From a virus: a stretch of DNA of 59,009 nucleotides. Location of the stretch: positions 1 to 59,009 of the IMG/VR virus record IMGVR_UViG_3300048063_000379; one strand, written 5' to 3'. The translations under genes were made by a program, and so were the position numbers. Below the pieces are notes generated by a model that did no database searches, had not been told where the DNA came from, and saw only the letters and a program-made list of their open reading frames with translations. This document shows positions 42,114 to 49,378 of the stretch, piece after piece; position 1 is the stretch's first letter; the number at the start of each line of letters is the position of its first letter.

Positions 42114-42392
42114 ATGAAAAAGTTAATTGTAATGATGGTGTTAGGGGTATGTTTTACCTCTTGTGTTGAAACTAAAGAAGTACCTAAATGTCAAAGTACT
42201 GAGGTTGTGTCTGTGGAAGACCCGAACAAAGAACGGTTTGAACTTATGGATAGAAATGATGGTGTACAATACTTCCGGTTTAAGGATAAATACTATACTG
42301 AAACTCAACTCGATTCAATCATGGAGGTTGTACATAAAAAGATCACTGAGGAAATGATTGAAGAATTGGATTCTACTGCCTCTTCGCAGTAA
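42114..42392 (+). CDS. Small lipoprotein
   Basis: 92 aa from the ATG after the promoter. The signal 'MKKLIVMMVLGVCFTSCVETKEV' ends in a lipobox (FTS|C) with the lipidated Cys at residue 17. The mature part is acidic, ending in a helix. Expected in the outer or inner membrane of the host. The last 20 nt overlap the end of the convergent OmpA-like gene. Superinfection exclusion is a common role of such phage lipoproteins, not shown here. Confidence 0.75.
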   Translation: MKKLIVMMVLGVCFTSCVETKEVPKCQSTEVVSVEDPNKERFELMDRNDGVQYFRFKDKYYTETQLDSIMEVVHKKITEEMIEELDSTASSQ

Positions 42393-43830
42393 TTGGATTA
42401 CCACATAGATCCGTTTCCAATAGAGTTACCTCTTTCAAACTACCTCTAGTAACTGATACTGATGGGTATCCCCTATACTTAGGTTTACTCTCACCGTCTT
42501 TAGTTATCTTAACGAAGGGAACATCACTGTGGGACCCATTATTGTAATAATGTGAGTATGGTCCTGATCGTGATACTAAAGGTACCATACTTAAAATTAT
42601 TTTATTATCTTTTATTTTACCCTGATCGAATATCTCCTTAGCTTTGGCGGTGTCTATGGTAAATGTTTGAGTTCTTTTACCTCCAAATTTCTTATCGGAA
42701 GTTCTACCAGGTAGAGTTGTTAATTTTTGGTGTAACGCTTTAACGGTCTTATTTTTTTGATCCTTATCAAATTTGAACGGTTTACCAACAGACCTTTTTA
42801 ATATATTCATATCATACTTTGAGAAAGGGGTCGTCCCCTTACGGTCTTCGATCATTTTATTTAACATTTCTTTAGTAAAAACAGTTTCATCGTTGTAAGT
42901 TACCTTAAGTGGATTGTTCTTTTTATAAAATGATTCCACGTATGCTTTATAGGAGGGTACATCACCTCTAGTTGTTAAATCCCCTATTCGTTTACCATCA
43001 AATACATACTCTTTATAAGAGGTTTCAGGGTTGGATTTTCTAAAGTTAACATATTTTCTACGTTCCGCATTTATCATCTTAGTGTACATCTTGTCATTAT
43101 GTGTTTTCATCAATTTCTTAACCCCAAGCATAGAATCAGTTAAAACTATATTTTTTGTAAAACCTGAAGTATCGTACTTACCATTATTTAGATTTGCAAT
43201 ACCTAAGGATACTCCATTCATTTTCAATTCAAATAACGCCTCATCACATTGGTGACCTGTTGTACCTATGTAACCTATCATAACTTCTAACCCAATTAGA
43301 CACTCACTCTGACTTGTTGCGGTTACTTTTAACCTAACAAATTGTTCTTTCTTATATTTTGGATCCTTAGGATTATCTTTACCTCTTACATACGGTGTAG
43401 CACCTACTATTGTTTTAGGTTTTGGAATTTCAGGGTATGTAAATGACATTCCCCCATTTTCTAATTTTTTAAAGAAAGTATTTAAATAATTAACCAATGA
43501 CTCACCTCTCCTCGAAGAAAGGTGACCTGGTTTTACCGGCTTACCCCCATCTTCATTATCTGCGTTTGTTACCTTAGATTCACCCGCTTCAACCTGAATA
43601 CTTAATTTAGTTTGAGGGTTTTTAACTAAGAAATTTTGAATAACCTTCATTTGGTTATTTAAGTTTAGGATCTGGTTACTTGTCAGTTTCCAATAACCCG
43701 CTCTCCAAACAGAATTAAAATTAACCGTTTCTGTTTTTGTTTCAGGATTAAACCCAACGGATTGTTCATTAATTGTTTTATAGTCACTAATTAATTTTTT
43801 AACCTGACTTTCAGAAAGATGTATTTTCAT
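42373..43830 (-). CDS. OmpA-like-domain protein with leader-like N-terminus
   Basis: 485 aa. The first ~22 residues (KIHLSESQVKKLISDYKTIN) form an amphipathic helix ending NEQ, like other putative virion leaders here. Residues ~60-135 resemble the OmpA C-terminal (peptidoglycan-binding) fold: 'IQNFLVKNPQTKLSIQVEAG' ... 'GHLSSRRGESLVNYLNTFF', i.e. the LSxxRAxxVxxYL pattern. The C-terminal half is basic, with no known motif. There is no signal peptide, so it is not a classical envelope protein; a virion protein touching peptidoglycan during entry is one reading. On the minus strand a TATTTATA motif lies 16 nt upstream. Confidence 0.55.
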   Translation of the reverse strand: MKIHLSESQVKKLISDYKTINEQSVGFNPETKTETVNFNSVWRAGYWKLTSNQILNLNNQMKVIQNFLVKNPQTKLSIQVEAGESKVTNADNEDGGKPVKPGHLSSRRGESLVNYLNTFFKKLENGGMSFTYPEIPKPKTIVGATPYVRGKDNPKDPKYKKEQFVRLKVTATSQSECLIGLEVMIGYIGTTGHQCDEALFELKMNGVSLGIANLNNGKYDTSGFTKNIVLTDSMLGVKKLMKTHNDKMYTKMINAERRKYVNFRKSNPETSYKEYVFDGKRIGDLTTRGDVPSYKAYVESFYKKNNPLKVTYNDETVFTKEMLNKMIEDRKGTTPFSKYDMNILKRSVGKPFKFDKDQKNKTVKALHQKLTTLPGRTSDKKFGGKRTQTFTIDTAKAKEIFDQGKIKDNKIILSMVPLVSRSGPYSHYYNNGSHSDVPFVKITKDGESKPKYRGYPSVSVTRGSLKEVTLLETDLCGNPITAKRQ

Positions 43831-43879
43831 AATATTACGATATTACTATAAATATCATAAAAAATATAAAATATTTATT

Positions 43880-43909
43880 TTGATATATCAACTAGTATTA
43901 TTATATTTG
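43880..43909 (+). promoter_or_regulatory. Bacteroidota-type promoter
   Basis: TTG at 43880-43882, 19 bp, TATATTTG at 43902-43909, 25 nt before the lipoprotein gene at 43935. Confidence 0.7.
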
Positions 43910-43934
43910 TACCCTAAACCTTAAAAAAGTTATT

Positions 43935-45194
43935 ATGAAAACATATAATATTAGATTATTAATTTTATCAGTTCTTTTTATTATCCTTTCATGTCAAAAA
44001 GAAGAATTATTATTGGAGGATGAGATAGTAATTGAGGACACCATACAACCCACAGTATTTGAAGGTGGTGAATACTTAACAGTACCTGAGTATCTAACAA
44101 CCCCAATAAGTGGTTCGGAGTTAATCATACCTACTATCATAATAAATTACATACCATCTAATGATGGTACTACCATCACAAATGAGTTCGCCGAATTAGA
44201 GGCGGTAAGAGATTGGGGTAATAATGTGATTTATGGTTTGAGTGTTGAGTCAGTTTTGAACTATTTCAAGGGTAGTGATATTAGACAAAAATGGTCTATG
44301 GAGGAAGGTTCAAGGTACCATGGACAAGAAGATAATACCTCAACACCATACTTAGGTTTTGATGTAATTGAATATATTAATATATATGAAATGGATTTCA
44401 ATGAACAAGGTCAAATTGATTATTTTAAGTTATTTGATAAGTTGGACATCAAAACTAAAGTTGAGGATTTGGGGGTAAAAGAAATATGGTTTAATCACTT
44501 CCCTGATGGTTATAGTATACCTGAAAGTAACATGAGTAGTCCACATAAAATATTCACACATAACGGATCGTTAACTAGTGATGTATCAAATAGTTACCGT
44601 AATGATGATGATTTACCCATATATAATAAAACATACGTAGTTTACGGACAAACGGGTTGGTATTCAAACAATCTACATAATAGGGGTCACCAAATCGAAG
44701 CCCAATTAAGTATATGGGAAACTTATAGGAACAATTACGATTTATCTTATTTGTTTTATCAGAAGTTTGGGGGTTATCCTGAAGGAGAACCACAACCTTA
44801 TTATAGAGGTGGTAGGGTTGGTTTGGTACACTATCCACCCAATGCGGATGGTGATTACCATTACGATAGTGATGTTCCTGTTGAGAGTGATATATTGGAT
44901 TGGATACCTAATGGGGGTGGATCTACTAAAACAATTAGTAAAAGTGATTGGGCATACCCAAGAACGATGGAAATACCCACACCTACTATTAATGACCACG
45001 ATAGGTTCGGTTCTTACGGAGGTAGTTATGAGGTTGGTAATGACCCCCACGGTGGTTGGTTAATATATTGGATGCAGTCCATACCATCTACTAATAATGA
45101 CATACCATACGGGGATCACACAATAACAAATTGGTGGGATATCATCTATAAATGGGATGAAACAATAGTAAATAATCACAATTTATTCGAATAA
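43935..45194 (+). CDS. Large lipoprotein of unknown function
   Basis: 419 aa. The signal 'MKTYNIRLLILSVLFIILSC' gives a lipobox ILS|C with Cys20, followed by the acidic 'QKEELLLEDE' export stretch typical of surface lipoproteins in Bacteroidota. The mature body has many aromatic/Gly segments (GQTGWYSNNLHNRGHQIEA, GNDPHGGWLIYWMQSIP). 'NRGHQIEAQLSIW' and 'WSMEEGSRYHG' look conserved, but no known enzyme class fits. It has a dedicated promoter and is likely displayed on the host surface. Confidence 0.7.
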   Translation: MKTYNIRLLILSVLFIILSCQKEELLLEDEIVIEDTIQPTVFEGGEYLTVPEYLTTPISGSELIIPTIIINYIPSNDGTTITNEFAELEAVRDWGNNVIYGLSVESVLNYFKGSDIRQKWSMEEGSRYHGQEDNTSTPYLGFDVIEYINIYEMDFNEQGQIDYFKLFDKLDIKTKVEDLGVKEIWFNHFPDGYSIPESNMSSPHKIFTHNGSLTSDVSNSYRNDDDLPIYNKTYVVYGQTGWYSNNLHNRGHQIEAQLSIWETYRNNYDLSYLFYQKFGGYPEGEPQPYYRGGRVGLVHYPPNADGDYHYDSDVPVESDILDWIPNGGGSTKTISKSDWAYPRTMEIPTPTINDHDRFGSYGGSYEVGNDPHGGWLIYWMQSIPSTNNDIPYGDHTITNWWDIIYKWDETIVNNHNLFE

Positions 45195-45195
45195 T

Positions 45196-45226
45196 TTGTA
45201 TATTCTAAAAAACATTAGTATATTTG
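45196..45226 (+). promoter_or_regulatory. Bacteroidota-type promoter
   Basis: TTG at 45196-45198, 20 bp, TATATTTG at 45219-45226, 21 nt before the caspase-fold gene. Confidence 0.72.
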
Positions 45227-45247
45227 TTTAAATAAAAAAAGTAAAAG

Positions 45248-45802
45248 ATGAAAACATTAGTAATTCACCCTAACGACAGAAGTACGTGGTTTTTAGAGAA
45301 TGTTTATAAGAACATAGAAAACCTGACACTGGTTACGGGTAATGTAAGTAGAAATGAAGTGAAATCAATGATAAGAGATCACGATCGTGTTATGATGATG
45401 GGTCATGGGTCACCTGGAGGATTATTCAGTGTAGGTCAATTCCCTTCACAATCCAATAATGGATATATTATTGATAGTGAAATGGTTGAACTTTTAAAGG
45501 AGAAAGATAACTCTATTTTTATATGGTGTAATGCCGATCAATTCGTGGAAAGACACAACCTTAAAGGTTTTTATACGGGTATGTTTATTAGTGAGGTGGG
45601 TGAAGCGATGTATTGTGGATTACCCAAAACCAGACAACCCGAGGTAGATGAGTCTAACTTCTCCTTCGTCGATATTATGGGTGAGTGTATTGATCACGAT
45701 CCAAAAACAATTCATTTCATCGCCACGGAAAGATATGGTAAGTTAACGGATCATAATCCCGTCGCTAAGTATAATCACGAACGTTTATATGTAAATCAAT
45801 AA
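45248..45802 (+). CDS. Caspase-fold (clan CD-like) protein
   Basis: 184 aa. The layout matches a caspase-haemoglobinase core: strand 'HDRVMMMGHGSPGGLF' with His53-Gly54, then 'GYIIDSEMVELLKEKDNSIFIWCNAD' with Cys94 after a hydrophobic strand, then 'LKGFYTGMFISEVGEA'. This is the His/Cys dyad spacing of clan CD peptidases (caspase, gingipain, CHAT). There is no signal peptide, so it should be cytoplasmic. Own promoter, and followed by a zinc-ribbon microprotein and an HEYTH metalloprotease. A similar unannotated family seems to exist in other phages, but proteolytic activity has not been shown to my knowledge. Confidence 0.6.
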   Translation: MKTLVIHPNDRSTWFLENVYKNIENLTLVTGNVSRNEVKSMIRDHDRVMMMGHGSPGGLFSVGQFPSQSNNGYIIDSEMVELLKEKDNSIFIWCNADQFVERHNLKGFYTGMFISEVGEAMYCGLPKTRQPEVDESNFSFVDIMGECIDHDPKTIHFIATERYGKLTDHNPVAKYNHERLYVNQ

Positions 45803-45805
45803 GTT

Positions 45806-45910
45806 ATGGTATCAGAATGTTGTGGGGCATCCCCATGGTTAGGAAATGAGGATTTAGGTAGGTGTGGTGACTGTAAAGAATGGTGTGAATTTATAGAGGA
45901 GGAGGAATAG
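45806..45910 (+). CDS. Zinc-ribbon microprotein
   Basis: 34 aa. 'SECCGASPWLGNEDLGRCGDCKEWCEF' carries CC at residues 5-6 and C-x2-C at 20 and 23, a compact zinc-ribbon pattern frequent among tiny proteins of large phages. Three nt after the caspase-fold gene and 2 nt before the metalloprotease gene, so one operon. Confidence 0.6.
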   Translation: MVSECCGASPWLGNEDLGRCGDCKEWCEFIEEEE

Positions 45911-45912
45911 TT

Positions 45913-46443
45913 ATGGAGTGGTATTTAGAAACTGATATGTTGATTGCCTACTTAGTCGTGGGTGTCTCCACTATATTATTATTATTACGTAATCGATACG
46001 AATATAATCCGAAACTTAGAGATATGGAAGATCCTCACATTATGGATGCCATAGATAATTTTGGGACAATGATGAGTAATATCTACTCATTACCACCAGT
46101 TAAAATAGTAATTGAAGACCTAAGTAATGAAAGTGCGGTCTACGTTGATGGTCCTATTGAAGCATGTTTTATGCCTAAAGACAAAAATGGATCAAGAATA
46201 ATTATTGACTTAGAGAGATTAAAAAGTGATGGTTGGGACCTAAGTACCTTATGTTCTGTTGTAATTCATGAGTATACCCATTACTATGACTGTTCCCTTT
46301 TCGATGATTACAAAGATTGGTTAAAGGATTATGAATCCAATCCATGGCACTACGAATTACGTTCCAAACAATCTGAAAAAGATTACACAAAAACACTTAT
46401 GAAAGAGTATTGTGCACCTACTGAACAAACTAATAGTTTGTAA
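45913..46443 (+). CDS. Membrane-anchored HEYTH zinc metalloprotease-like protein
   Basis: 176 aa. One N-terminal membrane helix (about residues 9-26, LIAYLVVGVSTILLLL). The zinc motif is His119-Glu120-Tyr-Thr-His123 in 'VVIHEYTHYYDC', with a candidate third ligand Glu148 in 'WHYELRSKQSE', a gluzincin-like order. 'IIIDLERLKSDGWD' lies before it. The catalytic domain would sit in the periplasm or cytoplasm depending on topology; 'RNRYEYNPK' after the helix favours the cytoplasm. Substrates unknown. Confidence 0.65.
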   Translation: MEWYLETDMLIAYLVVGVSTILLLLRNRYEYNPKLRDMEDPHIMDAIDNFGTMMSNIYSLPPVKIVIEDLSNESAVYVDGPIEACFMPKDKNGSRIIIDLERLKSDGWDLSTLCSVVIHEYTHYYDCSLFDDYKDWLKDYESNPWHYELRSKQSEKDYTKTLMKEYCAPTEQTNSL

Positions 46444-46464
46444 ACTCACTAAAAAATAAACTAT

Positions 46465-47091
46465 ATGGCAAAGTATAAATTAGAAATGTATGGATGGGAA
46501 GTTGAGTCAACAGGACATTCAATTACAGATGAACAGGTCAAATCTATTGAAGATTTAATTAAAACTAAGGGTGTTGATGAACTATGGGAAGTTCGTTTCG
46601 ACCTTGAAGATGAGGGGATAATTGAGGATCTTTATAATCCTGATTTATGGCACGTATCAAGAGCATCAGATAATGGTGGGTTATGGTTTGTTGTAAACGA
46701 TGAGAATGGTAAAGAGGTCTTGACTTTCAATGGTGAGGACATGAATGATTTTTACGAAGTATTAGGTGATGATGCCGATGACGTACCATATGAAGGGTAC
46801 TTAGCAATACCTGGTGAAGGTGATAAATCAAAGGTGGAAAACATATTTGTAACCTTTGACGAAAATAAAGGTGGTGTAGCTGAGTTTGAACCTTTTGAAT
46901 CAGACACAGTACCAACTGCGAAAGATTTCTGTTATCAAAGTGGTGACATTGGAACACCTGAAGGTGATTGGGATTTTGTCTCTAAAGTATTTTTTAGGGG
47001 TAAAGAGTTAGATGTTTATGATCACTTAGATAATCGTGGTAAATCGTCCACAGTCGAAATTTACCGTAAAAACAAACCCACAATTTCATAA
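46465..47091 (+). CDS. Acidic phage protein of unknown function
   Basis: 208 aa, strongly acidic, with a beta-rich pattern: 'KYKLEMYGWEVESTGHSI' at the start and a C-terminal strand set. 'EVRFDLEDEGIIEDLYNPDLWH' is a recognisable block also seen in other large-phage proteins. No catalytic or membrane signature. 21 nt after the metalloprotease gene. Confidence 0.6.
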   Translation: MAKYKLEMYGWEVESTGHSITDEQVKSIEDLIKTKGVDELWEVRFDLEDEGIIEDLYNPDLWHVSRASDNGGLWFVVNDENGKEVLTFNGEDMNDFYEVLGDDADDVPYEGYLAIPGEGDKSKVENIFVTFDENKGGVAEFEPFESDTVPTAKDFCYQSGDIGTPEGDWDFVSKVFFRGKELDVYDHLDNRGKSSTVEIYRKNKPTIS

Positions 47092-47095
47092 ACGG

Positions 47096-47126
47096 TTGAT
47101 TAATTCAAATTATTTATCTATATTTT
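47096..47126 (+). promoter_or_regulatory. Bacteroidota-type promoter
   Basis: TTG at 47096-47098, 20 bp, TATATTTT at 47119-47126, 14 nt before the ATG at 47141. Confidence 0.6.
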
Positions 47127-47140
47127 AAAAAAAGTATAGT

Positions 47141-47389
47141 ATGGATAGTAATGAATTTGTAATATGGTTAAGAGGTTTCGTTGAAGCTTCAGGTACAGAA
47201 TTAAGTGTCACTCAACTAAGTACCGTAAAAAATAAATTAGAAACCGTAACTGAGGTTGAATGTGGTTATAGTAATCCATTAATACCTCCAACTTATTCTC
47301 CACCTACCATTTCACCAAACACCCCTTTTGACACACCAGACAAAATATGGTGTTCCACAAATACAGGGGGAGTTGATTTTAACCAATAG
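47141..47389 (+). CDS. Small phage protein with FxxWLRGFV start
   Basis: 82 aa. 'NEFVIWLRGFVEASGTELSVTQLSTVKNKLETV' is a helical N-terminal half of a kind frequent in unannotated small phage proteins. The C-terminal half is Pro/Thr-rich and disordered. It precedes metK by 14 nt and probably shares its transcript. Function unknown. Confidence 0.6.
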   Translation: MDSNEFVIWLRGFVEASGTELSVTQLSTVKNKLETVTEVECGYSNPLIPPTYSPPTISPNTPFDTPDKIWCSTNTGGVDFNQ

Positions 47390-47403
47390 AAAATTTAAAT
47401 TAT

Positions 47404-48372
47404 ATGATTAGAACCGCAGAATGTGTATCCCCAATGCACCCAGATAAGATGTGTGACAGAATTTCGGACACATTATTAGACCTACATTTAGAACAAGACC
47501 CTAACTCACGATGTGCAATTGAAACTTGTGGTGGTATGGGAGAAGTTTACATTACAGGAGAAGTTACTTCAAATGCGGTAGTAACAAGAGAAAATATTGT
47601 AAAGGTGGTTCATGATGTAACTACCGATAACACAATTAATGTTATTATTAATATCAATCAACAATCATCGGAGATTGCTCAAGGAGTTGATATTGGTGGT
47701 GCAGGTGACCAAGGAATTATGATTGGTTATGCTTGTAGAGATAACGATCAAAAATTACCACAGGAATATTTCTTAGCACGTGAATTAAACAAACTTGTAT
47801 TCGAATTCTTTCCATATGATGGAAAAACTCAAGTTACAATGAATGGTAACTCACTTAGAGTTGTATGTTCATTTCAAAACGCACCTCAACACAAATTAGA
47901 AGAGTTATGTGTTTTATTTTTTGAAGAAAATTATCCAATGTATAGGATAGAGTCACTTCATTGTAATCCTGCGGGTGATTGGAACATTGGTGGGTTTACC
48001 GCTGATGCGGGTTTAACGGGAAGAAAACTAGCAGTGGATAACTACGGACCACGAATACCTATTGGTGGTGGTGCGTTTAGTGGTAAGGACGCAACTAAGG
48101 TTGATAGATCCGCAGCATATATGGGAAGAAGAATTGCAGTGGATATTTTAGAACAAAGACCAGAGGTAAAAGAAGTTATGGTTCAACTTGCGTATGCAAT
48201 TGGATATGACCAACCACTCCAAGCAACTGCAATCGTTGATGGGAAACATGAATTTATCAAAGGATATGATTTATCACCTAAAGGTATAATTGATTTCTTA
48301 GAATTAAGAAGACCGATATATAAAGATACCGCGTCATTTGGACACATGGGATGTGATTTTACGTGGAAATAG
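47404..48372 (+). CDS. metK: S-adenosylmethionine synthetase
   Basis: 322 aa. 'MHPDKMCDRISDTLLD' is the ATP/Mg site (HPDK), 'VDIGGAGDQGIMIGYA' is the methionine/ATP loop (GAGDQG), and 'GRKLAVDNYGPRIPIGGGAF' plus 'GKDATKVDRSAAYMGRRI' form the conserved phosphate-binding segment. 'QLAYAIGYDQPLQ' follows. It makes SAM from ATP and methionine. It is about 60 residues shorter than E. coli MetK (384 aa), mainly by losses in loops. It could raise SAM supply for the DNA methyltransferase, the radical SAM enzyme and the class I methyltransferase. Confidence 0.95.
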   Translation: MIRTAECVSPMHPDKMCDRISDTLLDLHLEQDPNSRCAIETCGGMGEVYITGEVTSNAVVTRENIVKVVHDVTTDNTINVIININQQSSEIAQGVDIGGAGDQGIMIGYACRDNDQKLPQEYFLARELNKLVFEFFPYDGKTQVTMNGNSLRVVCSFQNAPQHKLEELCVLFFEENYPMYRIESLHCNPAGDWNIGGFTADAGLTGRKLAVDNYGPRIPIGGGAFSGKDATKVDRSAAYMGRRIAVDILEQRPEVKEVMVQLAYAIGYDQPLQATAIVDGKHEFIKGYDLSPKGIIDFLELRRPIYKDTASFGHMGCDFTWK

Positions 48373-48403
48373 TTGATTATTAAAATTATTTGCGGTATAT
48401 TTG
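48373..48403 (+). promoter_or_regulatory. Bacteroidota-type promoter
   Basis: TTG at 48373-48375, 20 bp, TATATTTG at 48396-48403, immediately after metK and 30 nt before the histone-H1-like gene. Confidence 0.75.
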
Positions 48404-48433
48404 TAATATCATAAAAATTAAATATTTAAAAAC

Positions 48434-48601
48434 ATGAGTAAGAAAGCAGAAATTTTCGAACAGATTCAAGAACACTTTATTGCGTTCACGGAGAATCACA
48501 ATTCAACAACCAAGGCGGGAGCGACAAGAGCTCGTAAACACATTGGTGAAGTTAAAAAGTTAGTTACTGATTATAGAAAAGCGTCAGTTTCCGAATCTTA
48601 A
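48434..48601 (+). CDS. Histone-H1-like (Hc1-type) DNA-binding protein
   Basis: 55 aa. 'HNSTTKAGATRARKHIGEVK' followed by 'KLVTDYRKASVSE' closely follows the short bacterial histone-H1-like family common in Bacteroidota, in which the KAxxxRARK segment contacts DNA. It is basic and has no Cys. Dedicated promoter upstream and strong terminator downstream make a monocistronic unit, as expected for an abundant nucleoid protein. It could condense host or phage DNA. Confidence 0.75.
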   Translation: MSKKAEIFEQIQEHFIAFTENHNSTTKAGATRARKHIGEVKKLVTDYRKASVSES

Positions 48602-48629
48602 TATCGTATATCGAGATACACGATAATAG

Positions 48630-48660
48630 AAAACCCCCACAGAAATGTGGGGGTTTTTTT
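48630..48660 (+). terminator. Intrinsic terminator
   Basis: A 12-bp stem (AAAACCCCCACA, 48630-48641, with TGTGGGGGTTTT, 48646-48657), GAAA loop and T run. It ends the histone-like transcript; the A run on the other side could also let it work for the convergent minus-strand genes. Confidence 0.88.
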
Positions 48661-48683
48661 ATTTATACTAAGTAATGTGCCAA

Positions 48684-49085
48684 TTAGAATTTATTACCTT
48701 GTCGTAATTCGTCTATGTCCTCTTGAATTTCCTTTAGATCTTTAGGTAACATTAAATCTAAACCAGATTTAATTGACTTCTCCATAATACCATCAACAAA
48801 AATAAGTAATGTGGGTGCCATTCTGATCCTATATTTCTTCTTCGCTTTAGGTGCTGACTCTATATTACATCTAAAGTAAGTCACTCCCTTTAAGGATTTC
48901 CATTCTTTAAATGAATTTGTTTTGTTAAAGTCTGCCCAAAATTCCACTACAGTTATTGTTACATCATCATCCCCAAATGGGTGACGTTGACTTACCTCAG
49001 ATTCAAAGTTTAAATCACTAACCCATTGTTGTGAATATAACTGTGTAGATATCAATAGAGATAATAATATGATTATACCTTTCAT
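48684..49085 (-). CDS. Exported thioredoxin-fold-like protein lacking CxxC
   Basis: 133 aa from the Met that begins the signal peptide 'MKGIIILLSLLISTQLYSQ' (a longer frame starts at 49124, inside the neighbouring gene). The mature part has 'TITVVEFWADFNKTNSF', where thioredoxins have WAxWCxxC, then 'YFRCNIESAPKAKKKYRIRMAPTLLIFVDG' with the cis-Pro 'MAPTLL'. So the fold is thioredoxin-like but the redox Cys pair is absent. Likely periplasmic with a binding or assembly role. Confidence 0.65.
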   Translation of the reverse strand: MKGIIILLSLLISTQLYSQQWVSDLNFESEVSQRHPFGDDDVTITVVEFWADFNKTNSFKEWKSLKGVTYFRCNIESAPKAKKKYRIRMAPTLLIFVDGIMEKSIKSGLDLMLPKDLKEIQEDIDELRQGNKF

Positions 49086-49086
49086 T

Positions 49087-49371
49087 TTAGTTTTGTTTTT
49101 GTAACTCATATAATCTCCCATCAATCTTCTCCAACTCTTTTAATATGGACTCTACATCTTCTTGAGTATCCATAATAGTTTGTCTAATCAGTTCATCCTT
49201 AAGATCATACTCTGTTCTAGTTATGTTTGGTTTAGGTAATTCCTTAGCTTCATTAATGTCGGACTGTAAGGTAAACCACATACCCACAACGGTCGCAACA
49301 AAAAATAAAATAATACCTATTGTTTTTAAATCTAATGTAATTTTCGTCTCTTCACTTAATTGTTTACTCAT
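49087..49371 (-). CDS. Single-pass membrane coiled-coil protein
   Basis: 94 aa. A short basic/acidic N-terminus, then one membrane helix (about residues 17-36, IGIILFFVATVVGMWFTL), then a long charged helix (55-94) likely to form a coiled coil outside the membrane. The layout is that of an inner-membrane spanin-like or holin-associated protein, though this is only a topology argument. It sits between an exported thioredoxin-like gene and a beta-barrel gene. Confidence 0.6.
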   Translation of the reverse strand: MSKQLSEETKITLDLKTIGIILFFVATVVGMWFTLQSDINEAKELPKPNITRTEYDLKDELIRQTIMDTQEDVESILKELEKIDGRLYELQKQN

Positions 49372-49378
49372 TGTTATA

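Noticed and set aside
48684-49124. Longer start for the thioredoxin-like gene
   Set aside because: The extra 13 residues precede a standard signal peptide and lie within the neighbouring gene.
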